Assembly (NCBI RefSeq): GCF_017591425.1
Contig: NW_024466512.1
Span: forward strand, 13,457,001 to 13,521,000
Source of the DNA: Ochotona curzoniae
Taxonomy: Eukaryota > Chordata > Mammalia > Lagomorpha > Ochotonidae
DNA length: 64,000 bases
Direction: 5' to 3'
Under the pieces are notes generated by a model that did no database searches, had not been told where the DNA came from, and saw only the letters and a list, made by a program, of their open reading frames with translations. Shown here piece after piece: positions 22,075 through 35,400 of this stretch (position 1 is the first letter of the stretch; each line of letters opens with the position of its first letter). The position numbers were made by a program, and so were the translations under genes.

Positions 22075-22355
22075 GGGTGAACCTTTGCCCAGTAGTTAAG
22101 TTGCTGTATTAGAGTGCCTGGCCTAGTTACACAGTACCCCGTGTTAGCTCCCTGTTCATGAGTATCCTGAGACGCAGCAGGTAAAGGCTCACGTGGTTTT
22201 GGTCCCTACCACTCATGAGGGAGACCTGGATGGAATTTCTGCCTTGAGTCTCACACAACTAAAGATGTTTGGGGCATCTGGGAAGTAAATCAGTAAGTGA
22301 AAGATCTCTCTATACTCACCTGTTTTTGTCTCTTTACCCTTCAAAGAAAATAAAA
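22075..22355 (+). mobile_element. Old C-type SINE
   Basis: The head TGAACCTTTGCCCAGTAGTTAAG, body CATGAGGGAGACCTGGATGG and tail TTCAAAGAAAATAAAAACAAAAC are visible. It is diverged. Confidence 0.75.
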
Positions 22356-22359
22356 ACAA

Positions 22360-23004
22360 AACATTTTAAAATATAACTAGATCCTACAAAAAAGTTTTTA
22401 ATTTGAAGTAAGGATGACAAACTTTCATGAAATGTCAGGCAACAAATCATATTGAGGATTAGTGGGAAGACTTGAGGAAGCAATAAGATTGATATTAAAG
22501 GTGATCTAAAAATTAGAGAAATGTTTAAAATTTTGAAATAAAAATTCAGAGATAATTTTAAATTTTAAAACAAAATATCATTTCCTCTTTCACTTGACTA
22601 ACCTTGAAAACAAGGCCGACAAGCATACACTATTTATGGTGCCATGCCTTAATTCTAAACACCTGCCAGACATTATTAATCAATCACAGTACCTCAGAAA
22701 ATACCTTGCAACATCCCCTTCCTCAAAATGTTCCAGCCAATCAAATGCAATAGATCAGAACTGGCACAGGAGATGGGAACTCTGTGCTATCCTGGATCTT
22801 CAGCAGTGGGATATTTTTTCAGCTGACAACAGAAACCTGAAAATTGATGGTTTTTTTTGTTTTTTCAATTCTTCAACTTCCAGCTCTCAGCTAGGGCTTT
22901 CATGCCTGGACTTTTCACATTTATTTGTTTCAAAAGCCCGAGTATGATGACTGAAATATAAATGACTGAAATATAAAAGTCACCATCTATGGCAAAGACT
23001 TGTT
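22360..23004. other. Intronic sequence, nothing recognised
   Basis: The 117-codon open frame here (22594-22947) has no start context, domain or splice support. Confidence 0.6.
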
Positions 23005-23106
23005 TGGTAGTGTGCACCAGAGTCATTTAGGAAACTTTTAATAAATGCAGTTGCGTAGACCTTATTGTAGATCTAACACGAGAGTCCCTGGAAGTAGGTT
23101 TTAGAG
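23005..23106. repeat. MER5A-like (hAT-Charlie) fragment
   Basis: GTGTGCACCAGAGTCATTTAGG, AACTTTTAATAAATGCAGTT and GGAAGTAGGTTTTAGAGATG resemble the MER5A body, truncated by the neighbouring SINE. Confidence 0.45.
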
Positions 23107-23114
23107 ATGTGTAC

Positions 23115-23443
23115 TTTTCTTTTTTAAGATTTATTTGTTCTTATATGAGATACAGATTTATAAAGAGAGAAGGAGAGACACAGAGAGATCTTCCATCAGC
23201 TGATTCACTCCCTAAACTGCCCCAATAGTGGGAATTGAGCTGATCTAAAGCTGGGAGCCAAGGGTTTCCTCCAAGTTTATCATGTGAGTTCTGGAGCCCC
23301 AAGAACTCTTCTGCTTTCCCAGGCCATTGACAGGGAGCTGCATAGGAAGTAGAACAGCCAGGACTCAAATTGGAACCCATGTAAGATGCCAGAACCGCAG
23401 GTGGAGGATTAGCCTGTGGAGCCACTACACGGGGCCAGTAGGC
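23115..23443 (-). mobile_element. C-type SINE with 8-bp target duplication
   Basis: A minus copy from TTTTTTAAGATTTATTTGTTC to GGAGCCACTACACGGGGCC. ATGTGTAC flanks it at 23107-23114 and 23444-23451. Confidence 0.88.
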
Positions 23444-23451
23444 ATGTGTAC

Positions 23452-24230
23452 GTTAAAGAAGGTCCACGAGCCGTGTCAAGCTCCTTGTTAAAGACTAATG
23501 GCCTTCATTCCCCAACATTCTCTAACAAAATATACCCGACTCTGACAAACAGCTTTATTAACTTTGGGCCTTTGTTACTTGTAAGATTTCCTTAAGAAAT
23601 TGTGAAATGAGGGAAGTCTACACTGTTTTAATCAAACTGATTTCAAGAGTTTGATTCATCACACTTATTCATTTTATTAAAAGACCACCACTATACTTCC
23701 TCCTCTTTTTAATTAAAAATACTTATTTTATACCATTGAACAATGCAAGTTATGCCATTCCACATATTTTCTCCTTGGAAGTCCTAGGAGAGTTCCATTC
23801 TTAATTGTTAAAGCATTTTTTCTAGGACTTCTTAATCCAAATCCATTAAACCTTAAATCCATTCCACCTTGAATCTTTTTGTCTTTCTCCTCCATAACTC
23901 CTTCTCTTTACTTCTTGCCTTCTGTCTTTTGTCATGGGTTAACTTTTTTTTTTTTCTACTCTTGAGGCATCCACTTAAATCTTTATTGTTAAGATATTTG
24001 AAATCCTTCTTGTGGAAGTAGATGATGCACAGATCAAACACTAAACAAAAGCAAGCGAGACTGCAGGGCCCGAGCCTTGGTATTTCTAACAAGCACCAGA
24101 TGCTCCACCGGCTCTCTGTGCTAGGAGAACCACGCTTCTACTGCAAAGCTTGGCAAGTGAAAGTCTCACAAGCCAAATCGATCCTGTGGTGGTATTTTTT
24201 TGGGAGATAAAGTATTGTCCATGAACTCAC
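23452..24230. other. Intronic sequence, nothing recognised
   Basis: AT-rich DNA with no named repeat and no exon signal. Confidence 0.55.

Positions 24231-24283
<53 letters not shown>
24231..24283. repeat. (CA)n microsatellite
   Basis: About 26 uninterrupted CA units; likely length-polymorphic. Confidence 0.97.
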
Positions 24284-24287
<4 letters not shown>

Positions 24288-25265
24288 GCAATCTACAGGA
24301 GCATAAAAACAAAGGGGGAAAATTTATGGTATACTGTGAGGTACACAAAAAGTTGTGACTTTTTATTTGAGAATAACTGCAAAGCAGATGAGGCTTACTG
24401 ACATATTAAGAGGTAGAAAGTAACAAAACTCAAGTAAGGCAAAGACACCAGTGAAGACACGAAGAACAGCGAAACTAAAAAAGGGGTGGGTGATTTTATG
24501 GAATAGTTTGGCTGAATTTTAAGGTCTTATGACCTTAGCATTATTTCTAAACTTGAGATGTATGGGTGATAAGACATCTGCTCCGAGCCAAAATGATCAT
24601 CTTCCTTTAAAAAGGAAAGACATGAAGGAACCAAAGAATTCCTAATCTCTTTATACGATCCTTAAAACATGAAAGACTAACCATGGATTTTGACAATCTA
24701 GCTCACCAGAAGTCAACTGTCTGTCAATGTCAGGCAAAGCACACTAAGAATAATTCCATCTGTAAGCTGCAGCATCAGTGTGACCCTAAAAGGATAGGAC
24801 AGAAACAAAATACACTGAGATTCTTCTTTCACTAAGACTCCTAAAAAGAAGCTTGCTATTGTTTGCTTTTCTAACACGCACTATGGCACTGGAAGTTTCT
24901 AAAATGCAGAGTAAAACAAAGCAATTATTGTTTCTAACTACAATAGGGAATTTATGAGATTTCATTGTTGAGGCTGTACACTGAACTCATTAGAGTAATG
25001 CTAAGAAGAATTTTTAATTGTATCTGAGTAAACTCCATTAAAAAACCACTAAAACTGATCATTTCACTAATTTCCATAAACAAGTATTAACTAGCCAGGA
25101 TGGGTCTCTTTTGGGAGAGAAAGGCACACAGATTTCAACACTTTGGTATGAAAAAATGACTTCATTCATTCAATATGTACCCAGGAAAAGTTTACAGCTT
25201 ACAGGCTCAGTATAAAAATACTGTAATGAATGTTTTCCTCCAGGCAAAGCTTTTTTATTTTTGGC
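24284..25265. other. Unique intronic stretch
   Basis: No repeats seen. The AT-rich section 24890-25090 (for example AATTTTTAATTGTATCTGAG) resembles conserved noncoding sequence in texture only. Confidence 0.5.
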
Positions 25266-25269
25266 TACT

Positions 25270-25510
25270 ACTTATTGGCTGCTGCATTTTATGACAGCCA
25301 CTATGCTAAACACACAATAGATACTGCATTTAATCTTTGTATCTTATAAAATAGATTATTTTTAATCTCATTTGAAGACAAGGAAGCTTGATGCTCAGAG
25401 AGGCTAACTCATTTGCCCAACGTTAGCCAATATTCCAAGCTTGGAGAGTACTGATTTCCAAGTTCACATTTTGACCACTGGCATGTGCTACTCTTTCACC
25501 AAAGCTATGG
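25270..25510 (+). repeat. MIR, long copy
   Basis: ATGACAGCCACTATGCTAAACAC, ATTTAATCTTTGTATCTTATAAAATAG, GCTCAGAGAGGCTAACTC, ATTTGCCCAACGTTAGCC and a final GCATGTGCTACTCTTTCACC follow the MIR consensus over most of its length. Confidence 0.8.
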
Positions 25511-25667
25511 GCATTCTGGCCTACCAACTTAAAGCCATGCTCTGTAGACAAATGTAACACAAAGAGTTAGATACTTTCTCATTTCTTAAGTCAAACACAA
25601 GGACCAAAAAGGTAAAATTAAAAGAAATCGTTAAGTGATTCCTTTCTGCTTAAAGGAAAACCAAGGT

Positions 25668-25975
25668 GGGGGCCTGACACGGTGGTGTCAGGCTATTCCT
25701 CCATCTATTGGTGCCAGCATCCCATTTGGCACCAGTGTCCTAGCTGCTCCACTTCCATTCCAGCTCTCTGCTTATGGCCTGAGAAAGCAGTGGAGAATGG
25801 GCCGAGCCCTGGGACCTTCGCATCCATGTGAGAGTCTGGGAAGAAACTCCTGGATTCCATCTTAAGATCACCTCAGTCCTGGTCACAGTGGCCATTTGGA
25901 GAGTAAACCAATAGATGGAAGACTTCTCTGTAAACAATCTGCCTTTCAAATAAAAATTTTAAAAATCATAAAAAA
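25668..25975 (+). mobile_element. C-type SINE
   Basis: It runs from GGGGCCTGACACGGTGGTGTC to CTGCCTTTCAAATAAAAATTTTAAAAATC, with a long A tail. Confidence 0.88.
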
Positions 25976-25979
25976 AAAA

Positions 25980-26745
25980 AGACTAAGGTGAATTTTCTCA
26001 GGCCTCCAAGTATCACATATCTTGCTCCACCTCCCATGCCAGTAAACCTATTTTCCTAACTCTTTCTTCTACCCTCACTTTCAGGGTCAATTCTTTTTCC
26101 TGGATTTTGCATATTTCAGTTTTTAAAGATATTCAGCAACTATATACTTAACAATCAGTGACTGCTGCTGGAAAGAACACTTGTTTCTAGGGACTGAAGT
26201 GCAGCTTCTGTCTTTTTTCACTGCCCATCTTCCCACACCACTGTGTGAATTTCTTACTGGTGCTGGTGCTGTGGCAGGCAGAAAGGGCTTGTACACTGAA
26301 GCCAATGTGCACATCCATCCAAGTGCTGTCCCATTCTCCTAAGCTTCTTACATTCCCTTTGCTTCGTGGCACATTTTTTTTTTTTTGGTTTTCTTGTCTG
26401 AAGAAATGAAATGCCCATCAATAAAGAAATGTCTATATTCTATTACACTCCATTAGAAATATTCTGTTAGGAATCATGGCACTTGTTTAATGGTTAGAGA
26501 TTATTGAGATGACTCTCCTGGGAAAGTGTTTGGGAATATAACAGTTCTAACGGTTAAAATTTCCCTTTCACAATGCAGGAATACATAAAATGGGCTTTTC
26601 TAACTTTGTATTGTCATCTTTTCTTTTCCGGAGGAACTATACTCAGAAGAAGGAAGACATCTTGGTGTTCAAAGTCTATTAATTCTCTCCTTGGTGTACT
26701 GAAAGAGTATACTGGGCTTTTTGCAGACAGTCACTATTATTACTA
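25980..26745. other. Intronic sequence, nothing recognised
   Basis: Mixed AT-rich sequence with a T run at 26375-26386. Confidence 0.55.
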
Positions 26746-26747
26746 AA

Positions 26748-27080
26748 TATTTACTTATTTGTTTAAAAGGCAGAAGAATGCCAGATGGAGGAACAGATAA
26801 AGGAAGAAGGGAGGAGAGAGATCGATTGATCTTCCATTCCCTGGTTCACACCCCAAATGGCCACCACAGTCATGGCTGAAATCGGAAGTCTGAAATTCCA
26901 TCTGGGGTCCCACAGATGAGTGGTAAGGGTTCAGCTATTTGGGTCATCTGCCACTGCATTCCCCAGGTGCCTCAGCAGGAAGCTGGATCGAAGTTGCAGC
27001 AGCAGGAACCAAACTGGCACTCCCAATGTGAGCTTCTGGTTTTGCAAAGGAGTGACTTGATCCACTGGACCTCAAGACCT
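26748..27080 (-). mobile_element. Old C-type SINE
   Basis: A minus copy with the reversed tail TATTTACTTATTTGTTTAAAAGGCAG, body GATCTTCCATTCCCTGGTTCAC and B-box side AGGAACCAAACTGGCACTCC. The head is degraded. Confidence 0.82.
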
Positions 27081-27084
27081 AAGA

Positions 27085-29010
27085 CATGCCCCGATATTAT
27101 TCTTTTTATAAGGTGGGTGTCAGTTTAATCTAAAAGGAAGTAACATTGTCAGTAGTTATTTCACTGAGAGATAATACTAGTATCTTCCCTACCCAGTGAA
27201 GACATTCTATTACTATTACAAGTAATACTATTTCATCGCAATTAAAACAAATCTCATCTAAAAGCCATCTTTTAGTCAATTCAGTACAAAGGAAAGCTGG
27301 AGACAGAGCGCTCTCTGCTACTGTTTCCTAGTGCATAGAGGACAGCTTCTCAGCCAGGCTGAATACAGCGAACCAGCTGCTGGCCTTGGACGATGCCTTC
27401 AGCCACAGAGTACACTTAGGCTTGTTCACTGTGAAGAGGAGAAACAATAGTCTCTTGAAACCAAAGAATTTATAAAAGAAAGACCAAGAAAAAGACTTAA
27501 CTTACCAAAGCAATAGTCCTATAAACAAATGAGGAAATCATGAACCACAGGTTAGAAAGTTAAGCTTAGCAGAAACGTAAGAAAGCATCTTTTACGAATT
27601 TGGTGTAAGTTGTATTTCAGGACACAGTAAGAGCTATTTTTACTTTGTGAATTCTTCACTGGAAGGACATCCTTAATGTAAAGGCAGATGGTTCTTTCTC
27701 TGGTAGCCACATGTGAATTTTGGAGCCAAGAAGTAAAGAGGGTACACTAAGGAAACATTCAGATCCTCTTCCAGCAGAGCCTATGTCTTAGCTGTACCCT
27801 ACTGTCTGTGTCCTGCATGTCATAGGACCCATAGTAGGTATTAAACTAACATTATAGGTGATGTGATGTAACGCTATGTGTGATGTAACATCATAAGTGA
27901 TGTGACCGCTAACTATTGGTACCACCTCAGCTTTGGAGACTGATACACCTTGAGAATCTGGATAATAACAAAACAGAATGAAAACTTATTTTTCCCCACA
28001 AAAACAGAAAGCTCAGGAAGCCGGGGAACCACTCAACCACCTCGAAACTGCTGTGCAGAGCACTCTCTGAATACGAATTAGCAGTGGGTAATGGCAGCAT
28101 ATTTATGAGGTCTCTTGCCGGGTCCTTTCCTCCTGTGAATGCTGTATAATTCATTGCGCGCGCCCTGACCCCAGTGCGCTCCTGTTCTGACAAATCATAC
28201 TTGATTAAGACAAATCTTTATTAGTTAGCTAGTCAACTTCCCCATTTATCACTGGCAAATCCCATTCTCCTTTTCAGGTGCAGGAAATGTGACTGAAACT
28301 TTACAAAAATGAACCCATATGACTAAATAAGCATACAATATTTGTTATACACAGCCAATAAAACCAGGAACCTCAAAGTCTTCACAGGAGATTAAAAAAA
28401 TTATATAGTAGCTGTACATTACAGCCACTGGCAAGCTCAAACTCACTGCATTTGTCCCCTTAGTTGAAGAACTGTTAATTCAGTAATCTATGTAGGGATT
28501 TTAATTTCTCACTATACACACATGTGAAAACAAAATGCTAGATTTTTAAAACCTTATTCCAAAGCTGCAGGCTCAAAATACTGAAATAATAATAATAAAA
28601 AGACTGCTGAGTAGAGTGAATGTTTAAGGTTCCTACCGAAAGAACAGCAACACATCTTTAACAACTGAGACAGAATAAGGCAGAATGAGTTCCCATTATT
28701 CCTGAATTTTTTTAGTAACATGGGAAAATATAACTCTTTTTGTACTGTCTAAAACATTTTCAGGAACTGTAATGCTGCTTTACCCTAAAAAGAATTTACT
28801 GTATTCCTACAGATGATACTTATTTTACAGTCTAGTTCACCAATCATGGTACCAGAATAGTTCCCAGAAACCTCATGATAAAGCTGTGACTCATGCTCTA
28901 CGATTGACACTGAATGTAATCAATAACACCTTTGAAGAAAGTTTCAGGAATTCTCTAGTTTTAGTAGCCCAACTTTAGCATAAACCATTCTTCCCTTTAA
29001 GAAAGCAGGA
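27085..29010. other. Unique intronic stretch
   Basis: No SINE or LINE. A small degenerate tandem tract lies at 27855-27905 (GTGATGTGATGTAAC, GTGTGATGTAACATC, AGTGATGTGACC), rich in TGATGTAA/TGATGTGA words. Confidence 0.55.
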
Positions 29011-29013
29011 AGC

Positions 29014-29342
29014 GGGCCCGGCGTGGTGGCGCAGTGGTTAAGGTCCTCCCCTTGCACGCCCGGGATCCCATATGGGCGCCAGTTCTATCCCGGCAGCCCC
29101 GCTTCCCTTCCAGCTCCCTGTTTGTGGCCTGGGAAAGCAGTCGAGGACGGCCCAAAGCCTTGGGACCCTGCACCTGTGTGGGAGACCCGGAAGAAGCTCC
29201 TGGATCCTGGTTCCTGGACCGGCATAGCATCGGCCGTTGTGCTCACTTGGGGAGTGAATCATTGGACAGAAGATCTTCCTCTTTGTCTTTCCTCCTCTAT
29301 ATATATCTGACTTTCTAATAAATAAATAAATCTTTTTTTTTT
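29014..29342 (+). mobile_element. Youngest C-type SINE in the window
   Basis: A near-intact 330-bp copy. The tRNA-like head is GGGCCCGGCGTGGTGGCGCAG, with an A box (TGGCGCAGTGG) near 29029-29039 and a B-box-like AGTTCTATCCC at 29081-29091, so a Pol III promoter could still work. The body keeps CpGs (GACGGCCCAAAGCC, GGCCGTTGTGC), and it ends in AATAAATAAATAAATCTTTT. Confidence 0.95.
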
Positions 29343-31614
29343 AAAAAGCTACCACATCAATCCAACTCTATAATTTCAATGTTCCTTTTTTTTTTAAAAG
29401 GTAATGATAGAAAGCAATTATTTTAGGAAATATTGCAGTGTGAGAGTCAACATATTCTGTCCTGATAACCAAATCTATACAAACTGCAGGGTTGGAGAGA
29501 ACCCACTTTTAGTTCTGACAACTTCAATGAAATATCAGGTAATCCTATATAGTCTGCCTAACATAGTTGACTTTGCTGATGTCCTTAAGTGCGAAATGGA
29601 AAGCAATATTCAAAAACATTTTTTGCATGTGTTGGCTTGCTTTTACTTGCCAAATTTTCCTAGACAATGTGGATCCATCCTGAAAAACAAGGTCAGAGCT
29701 TGGGATGACAGACTTCAAAAGAACACCTAGTGTAGGGGGAACAGCGTGTTGATGATTTTATCTCATTATATCTATAGATTCAGAAGCGATCACGCCCGAA
29801 CCATCCCTCCCCACTCCAAGGGGTTTTCATCATGATCTCAAAGCACTGAACAAGTATTCTGAAAGTAAAAATTACCACGATCTCTCTGGAAAATTTTGAT
29901 TTAATGGGGGGGGGGGCAGGGAGAGGAAACATGGAAGAAACAGTTAATCTGTGTACACCAGGCCCATGAAAATAAAGGGGAACCTTGAAAAGTACTCTCT
30001 ATAAATTTTGTATATATCCCACCTATTTTTCTTCTTAGAAATCCTAATGAAAATAAATTCTCCAAGAAAAATCAAATAATCTGCAAGTTTTAGCTCAGAG
30101 TTCGGATGAGGAGTCAGATCGATGAATATTACTTAAAGGCGATGGGTGACATAAACCGAGAAGCTATAAAACGTGGTTCCAACTTCGAGTGGCTAATCCT
30201 TAGTGGGGGACAGTGAAGTGAAAACGACTATCCCAACAACAAGGATAAAACATTGTGCAAGTGTTAAGTTGAAAAGTGAAAATGTGCTATTCGCGTTGTA
30301 TCAGCTCAATGAAAAGACATATATTTATTTACTCTGCTTGTAGGTCTCCATTAATCCACATTTCCCGACTTTCACTTTAGGGCGTTTTGTTCATACACTT
30401 AATCTAAGCTGCTCCACCACAAAGTGGAAAATTTCTGACATATTTAAAATCTGCCTATTGACAAAAACTATATACTTCGTACCTGTTTACAAATATTAGT
30501 AGTCAAAGATAAGGATCTATGGAAATAACACTTCTGAGGTTTTCATTTTCCTCTGTAGGTTCAGAATGGAAATAATATTGACCATAAGCTAACAGAATAT
30601 GGTAATTAAAAGTATATAAGAAAGGTTGTATTTCTGGCAACATATGCAGGTAAAATGTTGAAAGTCACATGGTCTAGCTACCGCTACTTACAAACATCTC
30701 TTTCTCATTCAGGACACACAGGTCAGAGAATGGTTAGATGCTGTTCCCTCTTGCATATCCACTCCCTAGACCTGCCTGGGCAATACTCTGGCATTAGGTA
30801 ATCTCCATGCACTCCCTCGCCTGGAAAAGAAAAATCCCACCCAACACATTGCTACTCAGTCTTGCCTTTTTGCGACATTCGCACTGGCATGTGACACGCA
30901 TTTCCTGGCTGGAGCAATGGACTAATGCATATAAATACATGGCGCAAAGAGGAAGCAAAAAAAAAAAGGGTAGGAATGTAAAGTAAAAAGCAGAGAACAT
31001 TAAGAATGATAAAACCTAAAATGGTAAACGGGATGGGGACACTGATTTAGAGGAGATGACACTTGTCAAAGGAATTCTAGACCCAGGAGGCATTTAGAAG
31101 ATACCTGTTTTACTCAAAGGTTAGATTAGACCATCTAGGAAAAAAAAAGTGATTTTTCTAAATGGTATATCAGGTAGGGCTTGGATTAAATCTAGACCTT
31201 TTAATGCTTCATTTCACATCCTCTGCAACAAGTGCTGCAAAAGTGGGAGGGTGAAGACCAGTAATAAGTGTGGACTCTTCCTTATTAGCATCAATGAATG
31301 GCCCTGGGGCATGGGGCCTTAAAATAGCCCGGATCACTTTTACAGTCCTGGGTGAAACATTAGGGAACCTAATTTCTACCAAGGAAAGTCCTATACAGCA
31401 CTGGTCTAACTCTTCTTTTCAGTGATGATGTCTGAAGCTATGCAGAAATACCAAATACGTACTCGTTTATAACAGGTATAATGAGTAACCCAGTTAAAAC
31501 TGGTGGTAAAGACGAAGAGGAAAGCATGTTATCCTCAGAGTGCACTTCCTTACGACTCTGCTGGACTCTGGGAAAAGACTTCAAGTTCGCCAAACACTTA
31601 GCTTTTTAAATCGA

Positions 31615-31710
31615 TGCTTGCTTCATTCAACAAAAATATACTGAGTGTCTTATTACACACCAGGAATAAGAATACAAAATCCAAATGATGACTATAGGAA
31701 GCTGTTGGGC
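31615..31710 (+). repeat. L2-like fragment
   Basis: CTTCATTCAACAAAAATATACTGAG, then TGTCTTATTACACACCAGGAATAAGAATAC resembles the L2 3' part (ATTCAACAAATATTTACTGAGCACC...). Confidence 0.5.
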
Positions 31711-32029
31711 AAATCACAGTCTTTTCAAAAGTGAAATTTGACAATTAAAGACATTTAGTTTATTATAAAATCCACTTGGTTGAACAGCTTAAAATTACTT
31801 TTTCTCTATTTTACTAGAATAGGTTCATGTGAGTGTTTTCAACTTGAAAATGAATTCTTAAAAAGTATAGCAATTCTCGAGTAATTGTAGTGGTTTGTAG
31901 TTATGTCTAATTACAACAGAACATAAACCATTCCTTACCAACAAAATAATTTTCCCATTGTGTTTAAGGTTGGTAAATCAGCATAATCTGATAATGCAAA
32001 CACTTGGTAGAGAAACCCAATTCTGCTGC

Positions 32030-32420
32030 AAATTTTCAGAATGTGTTAAAATTGATGTCAATGTCTCAGTAATTTCGCAGTTTAAAAAACAGTTAGAAAT
32101 GTAATGACTACACTACACTTGATTAAAGCATTTACAGCTCTAATCAAAAACTGACAGCAAGATCAAAGATGTTAACTTAAATCTCTCCTCTAATTATGTT
32201 TAAAATGCCACACCTCAGGCCTGTCTCTCCTCTTCTTTTTCAAACCGAATTCTGCTTAAGAAAGATCTAACACTTCTTAACAGTTCATTATCCAATAAAA
32301 CCATTCAAAGCTTAAAAGCAATCTACACAATTAGTCAGGACCTCAGGGAGTCCACCGGTAGTCTTTATTACAGGACTTCATATTAAAACACCTTAATTAT
32401 ATTTGTCAAATGGATTTCAT
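32030..32420. promoter_or_regulatory. Candidate intronic enhancer-like segment
   Basis: It contains AGATCAAAG (32160-32168), a match to the TCF/LEF site, next to GTTAAC (32171-32176), with several AT-rich homeobox-like words. Lack of transposons is the only other support. Conservation and activity are not shown by the sequence alone. Confidence 0.3.
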
Positions 32421-35400
32421 TAAAACCCATCGTCACTTTAATTTTCATATTTTGACAGTGCTGGCATAGGCATTATTACCACCTGCCAGGCTAGGAACTA
32501 CAACAAAATTGTCAAATTCCTTCAAATCTTATCCAGTTTCTTTTGCACCTAGTACTTTTCCCTTGTGCAGGGAAACTCTCACAATTAGGCAAATTAAAAC
32601 CCCTTACTAAAATTTTATGCAGAATATATATATATATATTTTTTTATATGTTTCTTCCAGGTGCAGGAAAAACAAACTCCATCCGTGCCGGGTTGCCAGG
32701 TGCACTTCGCACAGAGGGCGATGCGCATACTTTGCAGGGCATCTGAATAGCAAAGCCCAGACATCAAACAGAATGCACTATGATTCAATCACATCACAAC
32801 CATCAGGACTTGAAAGCCAGGACATTTTTTTTCTACTTCCTATTCATTATGCTGCCATATTTCATAAAATATACGGTGTTTCTGGCCATTCACTTGAGAT
32901 TCAATTGTATTTTCATTTGCCACTGCAACTTTGAGTATTGAAATAACAACTGGGAAAAAAAATACATAGATCCTTTTCTTTCTAGCTATGTGATGTTCAA
33001 TGTCAACAGTGATGCAATGTTTATAGCATTTTTCTAATTCAGCTAGTTGTATCACTTCAGGAAAGCAGAGGTATGTGCAGTAATAAGCAAAGCATTTTTG
33101 ACTGCTTTTCCTAGATTTACTATCTTTGGTAGTGAATATAATACAGAAAGAGAATTCCTCAGTAGTCCTCCTTTTAGACTGTGGCACATAAAATTATAAT
33201 TTTCAAGGGTTGAAGATAGAACAGGAATTGTGACAAAGGATGATTTTTTTACCCAACCTACCAGATTCACAAGATACAACAAAGGAGAGGGTTATCTGGC
33301 TTATGTCGGACACACTTCAGGGCTTTGTACAATGGTCCCAGGAGCAATAATCACCTTCATTTATTAATACTTTAAGTCAGAATAAATAGTTTTGGATTAT
33401 TTTGAGTAAAGCTGGAGTTTTAATGATTTTCTCACAAAGTCACAAGACATTTGAAAATCATAAATTGTCACTGACCTGTATGTCTGCATGCTCAGACAAT
33501 TATGCAGAAGGAAAAATGCATTTAAACATAGTTCCAATATTATTAATGCCTAGAAGCCTTTCATGATTAACTTTTCTGGAAATGTTTCTCCTTCCTCTGG
33601 ACTCCGATCAATTCACAATCGACACCACAACCATAGTGCACAAACCAAGGATTGATCTCTTTCCTCTCTATTCGAGACCTTAGAGTTCCTGGTACTGGGC
33701 CCACAGTGCCCACTAAACAATAACTGACAGAGTTCATGCCTGCTTTCCCCATCAGAGAGTGTCAAGTCCCCCAAGATAGGAGAGAAGTCTCAGTCACATA
33801 TATACACAAACGGCATGTTTATGGAGGTGGTGAATTTATATACTTAATTTTATGAATATAAAACTTATAAATCTCCAACATGGGTAAATAAAAAAGAAAA
33901 TCAAGACTCATCATTCTCTTTTTAAAATGCTTATTCAATGTTACTACAACCTTAAACCATGATTCCCTTCCTCACCATTGTCTCACTTTCCCTTGTCGCT
34001 GTTGACCCTGCAGCAATTCAGCTTGGAAGGGCTGATAAGTGACGGAACTGGTGACATGGGGACATCAGAGGAACACAACACAGACGTTTTGCAAGGAGCT
34101 TCCCGGCTGCTAGAAAGCACATTCTATTGCAACCAGTCAATAATTTATTTGAAGCCATTATTATTAATAATCACAGAACACATGGATTGTCCTCATTAGG
34201 AAAAAAATTGGAACAATCTACTATTTTAGAAATGTTCCTAGAGGGACACTTCAAAAATGAGGCCAGATGTGGTCCGCATTCTGGAATATTTGAAGTTGAT
34301 TTGATATAAATAGAGGACTACAGAAACCCCACTGACACCAAAGTCACAAGGCACATAGAAGTTTATGAATACTGCATTTATTACATTTTAAATGCAATAC
34401 ATGCTAACTTGGTGCTTCAAGAATGGTTTTGGTTATTTGTGGAGATTTCTAGGCTAGCAATTTCTGCTCAGCGGCATCAAGTATCTGTCAGATGCAAAGG
34501 CTAAAGTAGTTCCTCTCTTTTTGTTGCCCATTTGTGTTCAAGGGGTGCAAGTGTAGGAGCTTGCCTGTAAACCAAACACCTGACATGATTTACACAAGGG
34601 ACTGACACATGGTCAAATGTGATTTGTAAAAGTGAGCAGTTTGGGTAGCATTAGAAACATGAAATTCGAGTAATTTAGTGCTCTCCCTTGGAAATGGCCC
34701 ACTAGAAAACCATCCCTGAAAGGGACAGGGATAATATAGATAACAGAGGAGTTCAGCAAGGGTGATCTTCCACAATTGAGGCTCTTGTATTAAGACTGAG
34801 ACTTTTGCCTACTGTCATTGTAAATTTCCACTTGGGGGCCATGGCACATGATCACAACTGCTACTTCTATTTCTGGTTTAGGTGATCTCCCTCCTGAGCC
34901 CATACTGCGATGCACAGCATCACCTGGTCCCTTGCAACGGCTCTTACAGCCCCGCTAAACCGTAGAGTTTTGAGCTCTTGTTGGGGTGTTCAATGTTTTT
35001 ACCTTGGGCAAAAGAAGGGAAGTGGTTATGCTGAGTTTTCTCTTAACAGCAAGCTTTGCTGCTGGAGGGCTGGGGTGGTTGGGACATGTGGGATCACAGG
35101 AGCCTGCAGGACTGCAAGGAGTGTTGCAGAGCTTCAAACCGTATGATCAGAGAGAAAGCCTGAAGTGTTCGACTGACAGCTCAACAAGCCTGCCCAGATA
35201 GGGCTTTTCCCAACAGAAGGAAACCTGTGACTTTTGCTATTTCCATCCTTCTTTCCTACCCCATTGTGCCCCCTCTACCACAAACACACCTATTCATAAT
35301 TTTAGAACGATCACCTTGAAAAAGAATACGATTGTTTCTGTGATAGTTGCCAGACAATAGAACAATATTTACTTTTCTGTAACTATTACAAAAGAAGCCC

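Noticed and set aside
22594..22947. 117-codon open frame on the plus strand
   Set aside because: No recognisable motif, low-complexity Ser-rich end, no exon signals.
29014..29100. tRNA gene-like A and B boxes
   Set aside because: They belong to the tRNA-derived head of a SINE. No cloverleaf or anticodon arm is preserved.
29404..29730. 108-codon open frame on the plus strand
   Set aside because: No domain recognised, and it sits in an intron without splice or promoter support. Kept out for lack of evidence rather than disproved.
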